Shown here piece by piece: positions 45,568 through 56,201 of a stretch of 64,000 nucleotides of DNA; position 1 is the first letter of the stretch, and each line of letters begins with the position of its first letter. The stretch comes from Didymella arachidicola (taxonomy: Eukaryota > Ascomycota > Dothideomycetes > Pleosporales > Didymellaceae), in the NCBI GenBank assembly GCA_016630955.3, contig CM049986.1, forward strand, positions 2,666,001-2,730,000. Reading direction: 5' to 3'. The notes under the pieces were generated by a model. The model was given only the letters and a program-made list of their open reading frames with translations. It made no database searches and had not been told where the DNA came from. The position numbers were made by a program, and so were the translations under genes.

Positions 45568-47820
45568 CTAGCCAGCGAAAGCGAACCGGTTAAGATTAAA
45601 CATTGGCTTGCGGGGCGAACACACACTCTCACCATCGCTGTCGAGAACGATGAGATCCTCGCTGCCTTTCGGAGGGGATCGTCTCCGCTTCGCGGGCGTG
45701 CAGGGGGGTGAGGACGCCGGCACGACGATCTCCGCGTCGAGCGAAGCCCACGCCGAGTCCTCGAGATCGGGCTGTTCGTCCGCGGGGGGTGGGGTGCCGA
45801 GGACGATGGTGTCGGGTTTGGGTTCTTGTGTGGTTGTGGAGAAGGTTTCTAACGGCAGAGATGAGGGCGTTCCTGCTTCGGTCTCGCGTTTGCGCACTTT
45901 GCTTGATTTTGAGCTCGCTGAGCTTGTGATGCTTGGCCCTGGGCCTTTGTAAGTAAACTTCGATCGCAGTTCCTTCATCTGAGACGATAGCCCAGCGCTG
46001 AAGATGCTGTCCGGCTCCGGGCTCCCAAAAGACGTGGCGGGTGTGAGGATGCCAGTAGAGTCCTGCGACTCCACTGTGGATGTTCTTGTGGTAGCAGTAG
46101 ACTGCGAGTCACTCTGTACATCGCGGAATATCATCAGTTTCCTCTTTGCTTGGGAAGCCGACTCTTCCAGGTCTGCCGCTTCTGCCATAGCATCGCCTAG
46201 GGAGTCATTAGAGTACAGCTCAAAGCCATTGTCTGTCTTCCGTCTGCTGCTCTTAGTCGGGCGAATCGAAGGACTCGGCTCAGGCATGGTCGATGCAAAG
46301 AACTGACTCTTTACAACACCCTCGCCGTCTACAGTAGGAGTGTCGAATACAGAATCGGAGCATAGTCGTTGCCTCTTAGGTGGTGGATGTGGAGCAGATC
46401 TTCGTCGTCCAGGCTCAGATAGGATCCGTCTTACTGGCTGCGGTGCCGTATTGGGAAACAAAGGTCGTTGTGTTGATTGGGATCCAGGTGCTGGTACGGC
46501 TGCCCAGCCGTTGTTTTCTCTTTGCTGTTCGAGGAGGACTTGCTGGCTCGGTGACGGTGTAAAGATGTTCGGATCGAGCTCGGCCAATGGTGTGCGCTTA
46601 GGTTTGAAGAAGGAATTGATCGGCTTGGTACCCTTCAGGTCCGGTGTCTGTACGTTTGTCGAGGTTCTTCGCGAGTTTTCAAACATTTTGCTTCTCGACG
46701 TCGCCTTTGCCGCGACTTTGATAGGTAGCTTCGTACGCGGGTAAAGGTCGCCCTTTGCAACTCCTGCCGCAAGGTGTGCTGCAACCTCTTCACCCAGGTA
46801 GGGCATGTCAGCGACGTTGACATCGTCCGGGATGGGCGTCAAATTGACCAGCCGGTTTTGGTCTGGGCAGAATACCCATTGGTAGAGGAACGTTCTCTCT
46901 GCCTGCTCAAAGTCGGCCATGAACCCAGCCGGTACCTTGAGCTTTCCTTCAAATAGCGCAGCCTTGACCAGACGATCAACAGTCTTGTGTTTGCGCAACA
47001 TGCGGTGAGCAGTCTTCAGCCCCAGCCCACCAATACCGGGCAGGTAGTCGCATCCGCTGAGAATAGCCATGCGTCTGAAGTCGGCATCGGACCAGCCCAC
47101 AAGGCTGATGTCGCGACATGCCGTGAAATGGTCGCGGTTGACCTCAACACAGTCGCCATACTTGTCGAGCTTGGTGATCAGACATTTTGCACCAAAGACG
47201 AGCAGATCTGAGTCTTCAGACAGGATGCCATGGATGATGCCCTTGCGTTCCAGGTACACCATCTGCGAGTCTGCTTCGTACGGCGCAACCACGTATTGGA
47301 CGTTGCTGGCCTTGAGCTCCTCTATGAAAGCCCGCGCCATATCCGGTGTGACGTCGACGGCCTTCTGTAGCTCCAATTGCGCCTGCGATGTCTTCCCAAC
47401 CTTCAACAGCTCCAGGCCTAGTCGTTTGGCCTCCTTCCTCCGTTCTCTCCGGTCTTTCTCCGTTCCAGCTTTGCTTGGCAGGTTGTCTCCATCGAAGATC
47501 AGGTACGGAGTAATGCCGAAATGGATAAGCATACGGACGCGGTTCATGCAAAAGTCGATATACCTGTACGAGGTAAGCCAATCATCTTGTTCCGAGATCG
47601 CGCAAACATACTTGGTGGTGGGCTTCTCCAAGGCTAGGTCAATTGCGCAGGCAGCTGTCCCGCGGTGTAGCCAGCCATAGGCATCGACGCCTATTGTTAG
47701 GCCAGCAAACTTTTTGAGATTACATGGCTTGTGAATGGACTTGAGGAGTGGCAACAAGCCTGATGTATGTTAGTCTGGTGTCGCGCGTACTTGGTCGGAG
47801 TACGTACCTGAGATACCCAT
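45568..47820 (-). CDS. EXO1: exonuclease 1 (XPG/FEN1 family)
   Basis: 5'-3' exonuclease and flap endonuclease in mismatch repair and double-strand-break resection. Exons on the minus strand are 47820..47808, 47759..47612 and 47563..45568 (both introns 48 nt), 718 aa. The first exon holds only MGIS plus one base. The XPG-N region has GLLPLLKSIHKP, Asp in GVDAYGWLHRG and Asp in FDGDNLPSK. The XPG-I region has YEADSQMVYL and ILSEDSDLLVFG. The helix-hairpin-helix follows with SGCDYLPGIGGLGLKTA. The C-terminal 350 residues are low-complexity and contain candidate mismatch-repair-binding sites. The second intron is in frame and stop-free. Confidence 0.95.
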
Positions 47821-48166
47821 CTTCGCTGATTTGCCCCTCACGCGTCAAGCCCAAACAATGGCGTTCAGAACGATGCTATGAGCGCATTACGGTGACAGAC
47901 CTTCCCAATCAACTCGACGAAGAGTGCCCTGTATCAAGAAGAGGGTTTGCGATCAAGCAGGACAGCCTTACCGCCTGTGTGACGGACTTCTCGACGTTGT
48001 GAAGCATTCATCGCGTCGTGAAAGGGATCCACTTATGCGCGCCTGCACTACGGAAGAGTGCGGCTAGCGCCCGTCGCTAGTGCCTTCTCATCCCCGGGCC
48101 CCAATGATTTTCAGAAAAAGTTCAGGCAAGAACGGACAACAACGTCAGCACAAAAACAGGCTCAAA
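47821..48166. promoter_or_regulatory. divergent promoter region EXO1 / TMA16
   Basis: 0.35 kb between divergent starts. An additional in-frame ATG at 48104 could extend TMA16 by 21 residues. No other feature was seen. Confidence 0.45.
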
Positions 48167-48761
48167 ATGGTCAGCGATCGGTTAAGCAAAGTACACAAGG
48201 CGATTGCCAAGAAGAAGGGCAAGAACCCGAACCTGCACGAGGGCAGTCGAGACACAAAGCGCCTGCAGCGTGCAAGCGCACGTGATGACAAGCTCAATCG
48301 CCTATCCAAACTCAGAGAGAAGGAGAACAGACACTACTGTGTGTATAAAATCTCATTGCTAAGGTTTTGAGTCGTGCTGATGTTGGTGTACAGTGAACAG
48401 AGTGAAATCTTTCCAGTCATACACTGCAGAACACAACTCACCTCTTGATATCAAGGAACTCCAGGCCATGATCGAGGATTACTTGGGCCGTGATGACGAG
48501 GAGTTGGCCAAGCTCAAAGCCGAGCGTCGCACAGGGAGACCGCCAAACACCCGTCAGACTCTCCTGGAGCAAGCCAGGGCTACTGAACAGGATGAGTATG
48601 CCGCCGGATTCTGGGTGCCCGATCTCGAAGATGCAGCTGTTCTCGAAAAGCTGAAGCAGTGGGACGGTAAATGGGCCAGTCTTCCTACGCTGAAGTTTGC
48701 AAGAATTTCGAAAGAAGGACACAAGAAGGTGTCAAGTTTCCCACCAAAAGGAATGTCATGA
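48167..48761 (+). CDS. TMA16: translation machinery-associated protein TMA16
   Basis: Small 60S pre-ribosome-associated factor. Exons are 48167..48338 and 48394..48761 (55-nt phase-1 intron), 179 aa. Family landmarks are the basic N-terminus MVSDRLSKVHKAIAKKKGK, the NLHEGSRDTKRLQRASARDD block, NRVKSFQSYT after the splice, an acidic helix around IEDYLGRDDEELAKLKAERR, and YAAGFWVPDLEDAAVLEKLK. The start at 48167 matches the usual beginning; an in-frame ATG at 48104 is the alternative. It is divergent from EXO1. Confidence 0.88.
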
Positions 48762-49569
48762 ACGTCGCCGCACTCTTATAGCAGTACGGTGCAGCAGGAC
48801 ATCAGAGCCTGGCCCATGTTACACGACTTCTGCGTGTGCAGTAGTAGTTGGGATGTTGCTAGTCGATGAGGATTGCGCGCTGAGTGAAGTGCAAAACAAA
48901 GAGACGTGCGTGGAGTCGGGACTTGTTCGACCAGCAACAAATGCATCGTGTTGCCTTACAACGGGACAGATGTCAACCTGCAGCTCAAAGTAAGCCAACA
49001 ATTGTCCTTCCAATACAACAACTGGGTCTTAAGAGCCTAGAAAAGAAGCATGCTACGATGTCCTCAAGGGGTCATCTGTCCGGCCAGCAAGAGATGAAGG
49101 GGCTGAATTATTTGAAGGGTTTACGAGTAACGAAATCAAGAAATTGAGTGTGCAAACGAGAAGGTGTCAATGCGTTAATACTGACTGTTTCTTGGGCATG
49201 TGCTGGACCCCGCTACTGGGAAGGCTACCGTTATTCAATGATTTGATTGGGAGTCGCACAGCATCTCCATAAGCAGCGCAGGATGCAAATCATCGAGAGC
49301 ATCAAGTGGAGAGAGCGCATGCAGATAGACCATCAACCAATAACTAGCCGCCGATCATCTCCGACGTGCATGAACAGCGCATCGTGAGCTGAAGCTCTGT
49401 CGATCAAGATCGCTAGTGAGTGCCAAAGAAGGTAGCGTCGCAGAGCAGTATGGTTGCGACTGCATGGTTGGGAAACCTCACTTGTGCCTGCTTAAAGAGC
49501 GACGAGCCCGGCGCAAATCCACTTGATGCAACCAATATCTCATCCACAACCTGCACCTAGACAACTACC
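48762..49569. other. intergenic, nothing recognised
   Basis: 0.8 kb between TMA16 and the chloroperoxidase-like gene. No coding or RNA feature can be supported. This is where the dense housekeeping block ends. Confidence 0.45.
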
Positions 49570-50495
49570 ATGGGCTTCGCACAAAAGCTCACCAAGCCCT
49601 TCATTGACCTGTCTGTCATGACATGGGACTTTGGACTCTTCTTAGCGAACCTAATTCTTCCAGCCCATCCTCCCAACAAAGTTGTCGCTGCAGGTTTTCC
49701 GGGCCATGCAGGAAGATGGCCAGAATATGTTGCACCACGCGAAGGCGATTCTCGATCAGCATGCCCAATGCTCAATGCGATGTGTGCTTCTACTTATCCT
49801 CAGCGCCATCAGTAGTCTGACCTCCTCCAGGGCTAATCACGGTATCCTTCCACATGACGGCAAGAACATCACATTCCGTGAACTGAACACCACAGTACGA
49901 CAGACCTTCAACTTTGCGCCCTCTTTTTGCTTTTTCGTGCCCAAGTTTTCGGCAGACTTCTTGGGCCGCTCTTATTGGACCGACAAGTTCGATCTTGCAG
50001 AGCTGAGCAAGCACAATGCTATCGAGCACGACGCAAGCCTCACCAGACAGGACGCTGCCCAGGTGCCTGATCAGGGGAAGCCAGATATAGACCTGGTAGA
50101 GCAGCTACTCGGATCCGCCACAGGCAAAGGAGAGCATGGCGGACAGATTTTGACTAAAGAGGACCTCAGCAAGCAATTGGCGAAGAGAAGAAGCGAGGCC
50201 AGGGCACAGAACCCACAATACTCAGAAAGTCTCTTCAACAACATGTTCGGAAGCGCGAAGTAAGCGTACTCGACTCCGTATCGTCAATATGCTAACAAGC
50301 TACGCCAGCTCATCTACAATGCTCACAATCTTCGGTGGTCGTATTGACGACCTGAGACCCATGCTTACCGAAGAGCGGTTTGCAGACAATTGGGAGCCAC
50401 GTATTCGAGCTCCGTATGGACTTACGATGGCTGCATTCAACGCGACAGTGCTGCCCGTCGAGCTGGGCGTAAAGAGGAAGCTTAAGGAGCAGTAG
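49570..50495 (+). CDS. chloroperoxidase-like heme-thiolate protein
   Basis: Member of the chloroperoxidase/unspecific-peroxygenase family, relatives of which act in secondary metabolism (for example StcC-type). Exons are 49570..49781, 49831..50259 and 50309..50495 (both introns 49 nt), 275 aa. The proximal heme ligand is C65 in SACPMLNAMANHGILP; the usual PCP triad reads ACP here. The acid-base motif E136-H137-D138 lies in AIEHDASLTR. The segment RRSEARAQNPQYSESLFNNM and a C-terminal helix are also family-like. There is no classic signal peptide; residues about 15-32 are hydrophobic. No biosynthetic cluster genes are adjacent. Confidence 0.85.
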
Positions 50496-52680
50496 AGCGA
50501 ACGTCATCCCAGATGCTTGGCTATTACAGGCCTTGCAAACCAATATTCATGCATCATAGCTTCTTTTACCTACTCAAAACCGACTGAGGCGGGCTGTTCG
50601 GGATGGTCTGGGCTCCACGAAGCAATAGCAACGACCGATCATCAATACCGGAATCCCAGAACCCTCTTCGACGACTTTGCTCGTAAAACCTCCAATGAAC
50701 CGAATGGTAATCACAAGTGTATATGGTTCCTAGTGCCGCTTTCTCCGCAACATCAGCGGCAGTGCACCTACCCACCACTTCAATGCAATGCTGGGATGCA
50801 ATCTCGTTATGCGCCCCATACACAAGAATCCAGTCCCTCTGAACATCGCAGTGCTGAAACTGTGAGACTCACCTAGTGCACCATTCGAACGAAGGCTTTT
50901 TACTTTGTGTGCGGGCAGAGGCAAGGCGTAGAAAAGAGGGACTACGTTTTTCCCTATCTAATGAGGGGAAGAGGGAATATACACCCTACAGATGATTATG
51001 TAACAGAGCACGTGATGCTGGCTAACATACTTCATACAATAATTTCCAGTAGCCCACCAGTCCTGTCGAAAGTATCACGAACTCGAAATCTCACAAGAAA
51101 GATGTCCGCAGTTACAGTCTCAGGATGTGCTGACAATGCTACAGTAAGATCAATGTACCGGTCAGCAGACCTTGGGATGAAGGCTATGGTTCTGAATACG
51201 GGTGAGATTGCGTCGCGTTGAGATCCCGAACCGCCGTTGAGAAAACAGGCCACATAGTGGTAACAAATTGGCGTCTTCACCAGCAGTGGCCTTTGGGCCA
51301 TGCCTAGTTTACCCTCATGGAAACACCGGCGCAAATTCGTATCAGAATATTAGCGACGTCCATCCTCACCATGTCGAGACAGACTATGGCATCAATCTGC
51401 TTCCCGACCAGTGGTTTTACAAGTTGCAAGAGAACAGAACAGACAAATATACTGGCATCAACCACAAGAGGGTCTTCGAGGTATTAATTGGCGGCGCCTG
51501 AACGCTAACTCTTGTCCGGTCGTGGTGCCAGACTACAACTTTACGATCGATCACAACACCACGGAACTCTATGGTCAATGAACTGTGTCTTCTGGACAGC
51601 CTTTGACAGCGATTGGTGATTTGCGTACTTCGAACAGTAGCGTAGGAAGTGCGAAGATTGATGGGGAGCGATCTACGTAGTCCGATTTCAAATTTACTGA
51701 CTCGCCCATACCGCGGGACATGTCGAATGTGAGCAGCATCTCGGGATAGAAACACTTGCTGATGCTCTGAATATAAAGGAAGAAGATTGACTCCAAGGGC
51801 TGCTCGAATCCGTCGCCGCATCACCACTCCTTCACGCGAAGGATCCGGACGATATCAACGTTGTTGTTAGCAGTCTAATGCAGCTTAACCTAACCTCCTA
51901 CTTACAGTCTTCTCGGCTACGCCAAATTGTATTACAGGCCCTCTCTACCTACGCAGTTGAGCTTATGTATAACGCCAAAAATGATTTCCTAGCCTCCGAT
52001 GGAAGCAGCCACAATCGCTCAACTCTGACGTCACATGATTAATTGCCGGAACTGTGATGATACCTGTAATAATATCAGCTAACGTTCCTGTAGCCCTTTC
52101 TACGCTATTGGCCTTCATCAGCTCAGGTCTCTGCTTTCCCTACGAGTTTCGACGACGATCGAGCGCGATCCTCAATTGCCACACGTTATTCAAGCTGGGT
52201 GCTGAACTAAACGAGAGTAAGAGGGCGACCCTTTGACGGTGTTTGTGGCCAATCAAGAAATATCTGGCTGTTGGAAGGGACTGTCTGTATAGGTGGTCAT
52301 CATTCCAGACCTGTGTGATACACATTTGGAATGCGGTAGCGTCAATGCGTTATCTTAAGTTTGATAGTCTCGCATATTCTATACCGGTTCTACAAATGGT
52401 GTATTTCCTTTGGAAAATACGTACACTGTGACCAGATGCATCTTCTGCAAGCTGCAAGCTGCAAGTGGCCTTGTAATGCACAAAGCGCTTTGTTCCTTGT
52501 ACATAGGGATCCCTTTTCTCGACACGGTGTTAAACTCTCTGTTCACTTCTGAAATCTCTTTGTCTTTCTATCCATTGCTATCAGTTATATATCGTGGCAT
52601 TGCGCACCCAATCGACTTCTGCAAAACAAAAAGCCTACAATTACTTTACATCAGGACTTGATTTCGCTCAAACAGACACC
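50496..52680. other. gene-poor stretch
   Basis: 2.2 kb with only short frames. A frame near 51268-51501 has a protein-like composition and ends at a GAG-GTATT splice-like site, but it has no ATG and matches no family I know; it could be a relic. Local AT content rises towards 52.6 kb. Confidence 0.45.
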
Positions 52681-53011
52681 ATGACAAGCATGAGATACGA
52701 GAGGCGGGTGCATCAGAAGACAGAGACTACAGGCTCTGATCACGAGCCCAGGGCCGTCTGCAAACTCAAAATCAGAACCGACAAGCACGTCCCTTCAGTA
52801 AAGGTCAAGAAGGTCCGCACTCCAAAGCGCGCACCTGCCCGGAAGTCGCCCTGGCTTCTTTAACGAGACAGCTCTTACTCGTCGCACCTACAAGACGGAA
52901 GTTTCCGTCAAGCCTATTAAGAAGGGTAGGAAGGAGAGGAGGTCTCGGATGATGTTGTGCGGATGATGTTGTGCGGATGATGTTGAAGAGGGCAGAGTAT
53001 ATTGTGGGTGA
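52681..53011 (+). pseudogene. small basic-protein gene, frameshifted and interrupted
   Basis: An ATG in good context (ACACCATGACA) opens a 60-codon Lys/Arg-rich frame that stops at 52863. Reading one frame over from about 52848 continues the same basic composition (ALTRRTYKTEVSVKPIKKG) for another 30 codons. It then runs into 14-bp tandem repeats and the left end of the pogo element. The pattern suggests a one-base insertion in a CCC run, repeat expansion and transposon insertion in one former gene. The product is not recognised. Confidence 0.4.
52946..52985. repeat. 14-bp tandem repeat
   Basis: Two full copies and a partial third copy of CGGATGATGTTGTG, lying 28 bp before the transposon's left target-site TA. 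Confidence 0.9.
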
Positions 53012-54849
53012 TAACGCCAACCACCACCGGATGGCGCACCCCACCGGAATGGCGCACCCTGTAGCAAATTTATCTTTACACCTCAATATTTCAGCACCAC
53101 AACAAGAAATTTAAACGTACAATAGCTTAAATTAATCCTCTATCTCTATTACATCTTGCTGGCAAGTGCGCTTATTATGCCCTATCCTGCCGCATGTTGT
53201 ACAGCACCGTTTAACTTTACTACTGCTACCTACCTGCGCACCTTCTCCCTTAGTCTCAGCCTTAGCGTCTTTCTCCTTTAGTATTTCCTCTGCCTCTGCC
53301 TGCGAGAGAGTCCCGCCTTCCTGAATCCGCTTCTTTTTACGCCTCTTACGCTCAGAAGCAGCCTTGTTTGCCTGTTCAAGCTGGGCTATCCTTGCCTCAA
53401 GTAGCGTGTGCGAATAGTCCCTCTTTGCAGACCCCCTTTTAACCTGTAGGACCATCTCAATAATTGAGTCAGGAGAGGAACTCCTATGTTCTCTTATCCT
53501 CTTAATAATAAGAGTTGTTTGGCTATCAATTTCAATCGCGTTGGTTGGTGTTTTAGGTTGCCAGTTGGTAGGCCCAGGCAGAGGCGGTGTTGGCGTACGA
53601 GGCTTAACTTCAAGCCTTGACAGCACCGCCTCTGGGTCAAGTGGGACCAAGCCAGTTGCTCTAAAGCTTGATAAGATGTTGCTCTTTGAGATTGCCTTGT
53701 TGTATACTGGTTGAAACGTTGCTAAGAAGGCCTTTTTGTCCACGTGGGTAATGTAACTGTCTGCCAAGCTTTTGATCTCCTTCTTGTACGCCTGCTTCAG
53801 CGGGGCAAAGCACCCAACGTCAAGTGGCTGCAGGATGTGAGAGGCGTGCGGAGGCATACAGAGGGCAATAATCTTGCTTTCCTCGCAGAGATTCTGGAAT
53901 TCGAGCGACTTGTGACTCTCGTGGCCATCGATAATCAGCAGCCGATGGCTACCTACAGTAGCAGCCTCTGTGTGCTGGATAAAGTGCTTTAGCCAGGCAA
54001 GGCCAAGCTCATTAGTAGTCCAGCCATTCTTGCTAACCCCAATCCTCCAATCTTTTGGGTTGTTAACGTACCAGGCCTTGTCGTGGTGCTTTGCTTTGAG
54101 GATGAAGAAGGGTGGGACAGACCAGCCCATCGCGTTGATACAAGCAATCAAAGTTATCCACTCACGATCGCCAGGCTGAAGGCTGAGTGGTGCACGACGT
54201 CTCTCAGACGCAGTCACTACCTTAACTGACCCTCCAACGCCTATCTGGAAGCCAGTCTCGTCAAAGTTGTAGGTATCTTGGTCCAGGATGCCGTACTTGG
54301 CTTTAACGTTGCGTATAAGGTCGAACCAGGGACTGATAATTGCTGTATCGCTGCACAGAACTCTCCGGTAATCTCTCAGTCTAGAAACCTGAGACCTAAC
54401 CTCAGGTTTCCGCTGGATAAACCTGTAGGTCCAGTTTTCTCCAACCTTGCCCCCATCGCGAGCAGCCAACAGTTGATCAGCCATCTCTCGCACATAAGTA
54501 AGCGTAGGAGCAAATCCTCGCGCGTCAAGCTTTCTTATATGTTGAACAAGCACCTCCTCTTCTTGCTTTGTAAGCCGAGAGCAATTGGGGTAGATAACGC
54601 GTTGAGAAGCTGGTTTGGCGCGTTGCCTTCGAAGAGTACTTTCAGGCACGTTGTAGACAGCAGCAGCGCGTCGCTGGCTTAGGTTCGCATTAGAATTAAT
54701 AGCTCTAATAGCAAGCTTAATTCTATCTTCACGAGAAAGTAATTCAAGATCAATTTGTTGCGACATCGTTGGTGGTGGTCAAAAGAGGTGTGGTCTTGGC
54801 AAGGTGCGCCATTCCGGTGGGGTGCGCCATCCGGTGGTAGTTGGCGTTA
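53012..54849. mobile_element. pogo/Fot1-type DNA transposon, apparently complete
   Basis: The 1834-bp element spans 53014..54847. It is bounded by 45-bp terminal inverted repeats (53014..53058 and 54803..54847) that differ at one position, and is flanked by TA target-site duplications (53012-53013 and 54848-54849). Each inverted repeat contains two imperfect copies of CCACCGGATGGCGCACC, likely transposase-binding sites. The single intact transposase gene lies on the minus strand. Near-identical ends and an open transposase suggest recent arrival. It resembles the Molly-type elements known in Pleosporales (inference). Confidence 0.95.
53132..54766 (-). CDS. pogo-family transposase, DD35D, intact
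   Basis: 544-aa transposase with a single open frame starting at ATG 54766. An N-terminal helix-turn-helix pair covers about residues 12-125 (psq-type DRIKLAIRAINSNANLSQRR, then a CENP-B-type domain ending WTYRFIQRKP). The DDE_1 catalytic core has D169 in YNFDETGFQIG, D280 in LLIIDGHESHK and D316 in HILQPLDVGCF, giving DD35D spacing. The C-terminus has a basic coiled segment and a CCHC knuckle, C-x2-C-x4-H-x4-C in CTTCGRIGHNKRTC. No stop or frameshift is present, so it may be active. Confidence 0.95.
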   Translation of the reverse strand: MSQQIDLELLSREDRIKLAIRAINSNANLSQRRAAAVYNVPESTLRRQRAKPASQRVIYPNCSRLTKQEEEVLVQHIRKLDARGFAPTLTYVREMADQLLAARDGGKVGENWTYRFIQRKPEVRSQVSRLRDYRRVLCSDTAIISPWFDLIRNVKAKYGILDQDTYNFDETGFQIGVGGSVKVVTASERRRAPLSLQPGDREWITLIACINAMGWSVPPFFILKAKHHDKAWYVNNPKDWRIGVSKNGWTTNELGLAWLKHFIQHTEAATVGSHRLLIIDGHESHKSLEFQNLCEESKIIALCMPPHASHILQPLDVGCFAPLKQAYKKEIKSLADSYITHVDKKAFLATFQPVYNKAISKSNILSSFRATGLVPLDPEAVLSRLEVKPRTPTPPLPGPTNWQPKTPTNAIEIDSQTTLIIKRIREHRSSSPDSIIEMVLQVKRGSAKRDYSHTLLEARIAQLEQANKAASERKRRKKKRIQEGGTLSQAEAEEILKEKDAKAETKGEGAQVGSSSKVKRCCTTCGRIGHNKRTCQQDVIEIED

Positions 54850-55011
54850 ATCATTTGATAATTTACAATTGTGTGATATTCTCGACCGATAATATACCAT
54901 ACTGACAGGGGAGACAAGCCACAGATGCATGATTACATTTCGATTTCAACAAGTAGAGAAGAGCATGTAAACTATTGCTTACAAGTTTGCATGAGTAGTC
55001 CAATGACAATC

Positions 55012-55036
55012 ATTAGCCTTTGAGTCATTGGCGGCT
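55012..55036 (+). repeat. 25-nt dispersed direct repeat, copy 1
   Basis: Identical to 57019-57043, with a shared core TTTGAGTCATTGGCGGCT. The two copies flank the secreted-protein gene and the AT-rich stretch. Confidence 0.85.
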
Positions 55037-55222
55037 AGGATCCAATCCAATCCAATCAATCAATTTCGCGGCTGCAACCATATAGGATCCAATCAAATTG
55101 TTTTAATTACTGCAGCGAGTATCGATACCAATACGAAGAAAGAGAAATAAGAGAATTAGGAACTTATCTCCGCCGTGTTCCGGCGTGCTTACTTAGGTCG
55201 TTACAGGCTTTGTTAACACTCC

Positions 55223-55472
55223 TAGCAAGCGTAAAGCCTGCCGATATCGTATTGTTCACTAGCTAGAGCTACATCTACGTTGCAAGAGGTTTGCAGAGTG
55301 CCTATCCCCTCAGCTAATAGTGCCGTCGGACGGACCTACAATGGCGATAGCAAGCATAAAGCCTGCCGATATCGTATTGTTCACTAGCTAGAGCTACATC
55401 TATGTTGCAAGAGGTTTGCAGAGTGCCTATCCCCTCAGCTAATAGTGCCGTCGGAAGGACCTACAATGGCGA
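55223..55472. repeat. 125-bp tandem duplication
   Basis: Two adjacent copies, 55223..55347 and 55348..55472, differ at three positions: G/A, C/T and C/A. The first two are transitions of the type produced by RIP. Neither copy encodes a recognisable product. Confidence 0.95.
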
Positions 55473-55696
55473 TATCCAGCTGGAAACTGGACAAATGCAC
55501 TGCTTGAGGCATCATCCATGTCACATCGTCGCTTCAGCAGTTACTCAGCAATATCATCTTGCGTAGTTATAAAGACGTGCACTTTCCGGCCAAAGTATAC
55601 AGTATCGCTTCTGACAATCGCTCAGCTTCTATTTGCTTTCGATAACTTTCACGATCCTGATTTCTCTAATCTTTAATATCTACCAGCCAACGAAAG

Positions 55697-56201
55697 ATGT
55701 TTTTCGACGTCCAAGTGATTGCCATTGTGGCCGCTCTGCTTGCTGGAGTCAGCGCAGCACCCAGTCCTGTTGCTGAAGCTCAGCCGGCGCAACCTATCAC
55801 CACCGTAACGGCGGTGGCGTACAAATGTCCTGCTAATGCCAACGGTGCAACCTGCAATGCAGACATCGCCAACCTGCGCAAGCGGGAGGCACAGGACTGC
55901 GATGTCCTCGGTCAGCAACCCTTCCATGGAGCGGAGAGATGTTTTTGTCATTTTGTTTTCTTGTAATAGACCATGCTGACATTAGTCTGATCCCAAGCTT
56001 GCATCACTGCCTCCGCAGCCGCTGTATACCCTTGTTTCCTCGCCGCCCAAGAACTTGCAATTAGTAAGTACCCTTGCGTCCCTCCTTCATTGCTTTCCTA
56101 ACCGTCTGGCAGATCCTTTTGCTGATCTTGCATGTTTCTCTGCTTCCTTCAATGCTTCACATCAGTGTCAGGGCTGTGGTATTGGCCATGCCTCCACTTG
56201 A
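55697..56201 (+). CDS. secreted cysteine-rich protein, CBP1-like (candidate effector)
   Basis: 122-aa secreted protein visible only after splicing. Exons are 55697..55910, 55998..56063 and 56113..56201 (introns 87 and 49 nt). The second intron has a GTAAGT donor and CCTAAC branch; the first a CTGAC branch. A signal peptide spans residues 1-20 and a Kex2-type site LRKR ends at residue 63. The mature part has six cysteines (68, 73, 84, 101, 112, 115), in a C-x4-C-x10-C-x16-C-x10-C-x2-C pattern around ACITASAAAVYPCFLAAQE. That pattern and the NPFADLAC segment resemble the fungal calcium-binding protein (CBP1) family; this assignment is from memory and tentative. Unspliced, the frame ends at 55966. 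Confidence 0.62.

Larger units (their letters stand above)
54850..55696. other. non-coding stretch with duplications
   Basis: Between the transposon and the small secreted protein gene. It has a 25-nt repeat at 55012-55036, GGATCCAATC repeats near 55037 and 55085, and the 125-bp tandem duplication. The last 200 bp presumably hold the promoter of the secreted-protein gene. Confidence 0.5.

Noticed and set aside
45548..45572. CCCAAAA-like repeats resembling telomeric DNA
   Set aside because: Only three imperfect units, and the motif is not the TTAGGG of filamentous fungi.
51268..51534. Possible exon ending at a GAG|GTATTA donor in the gene-poor stretch
   Set aside because: No ATG, no matching upstream exon, and neither phase at the downstream AG gives a recognisable protein. 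It may be a relic but cannot be supported.
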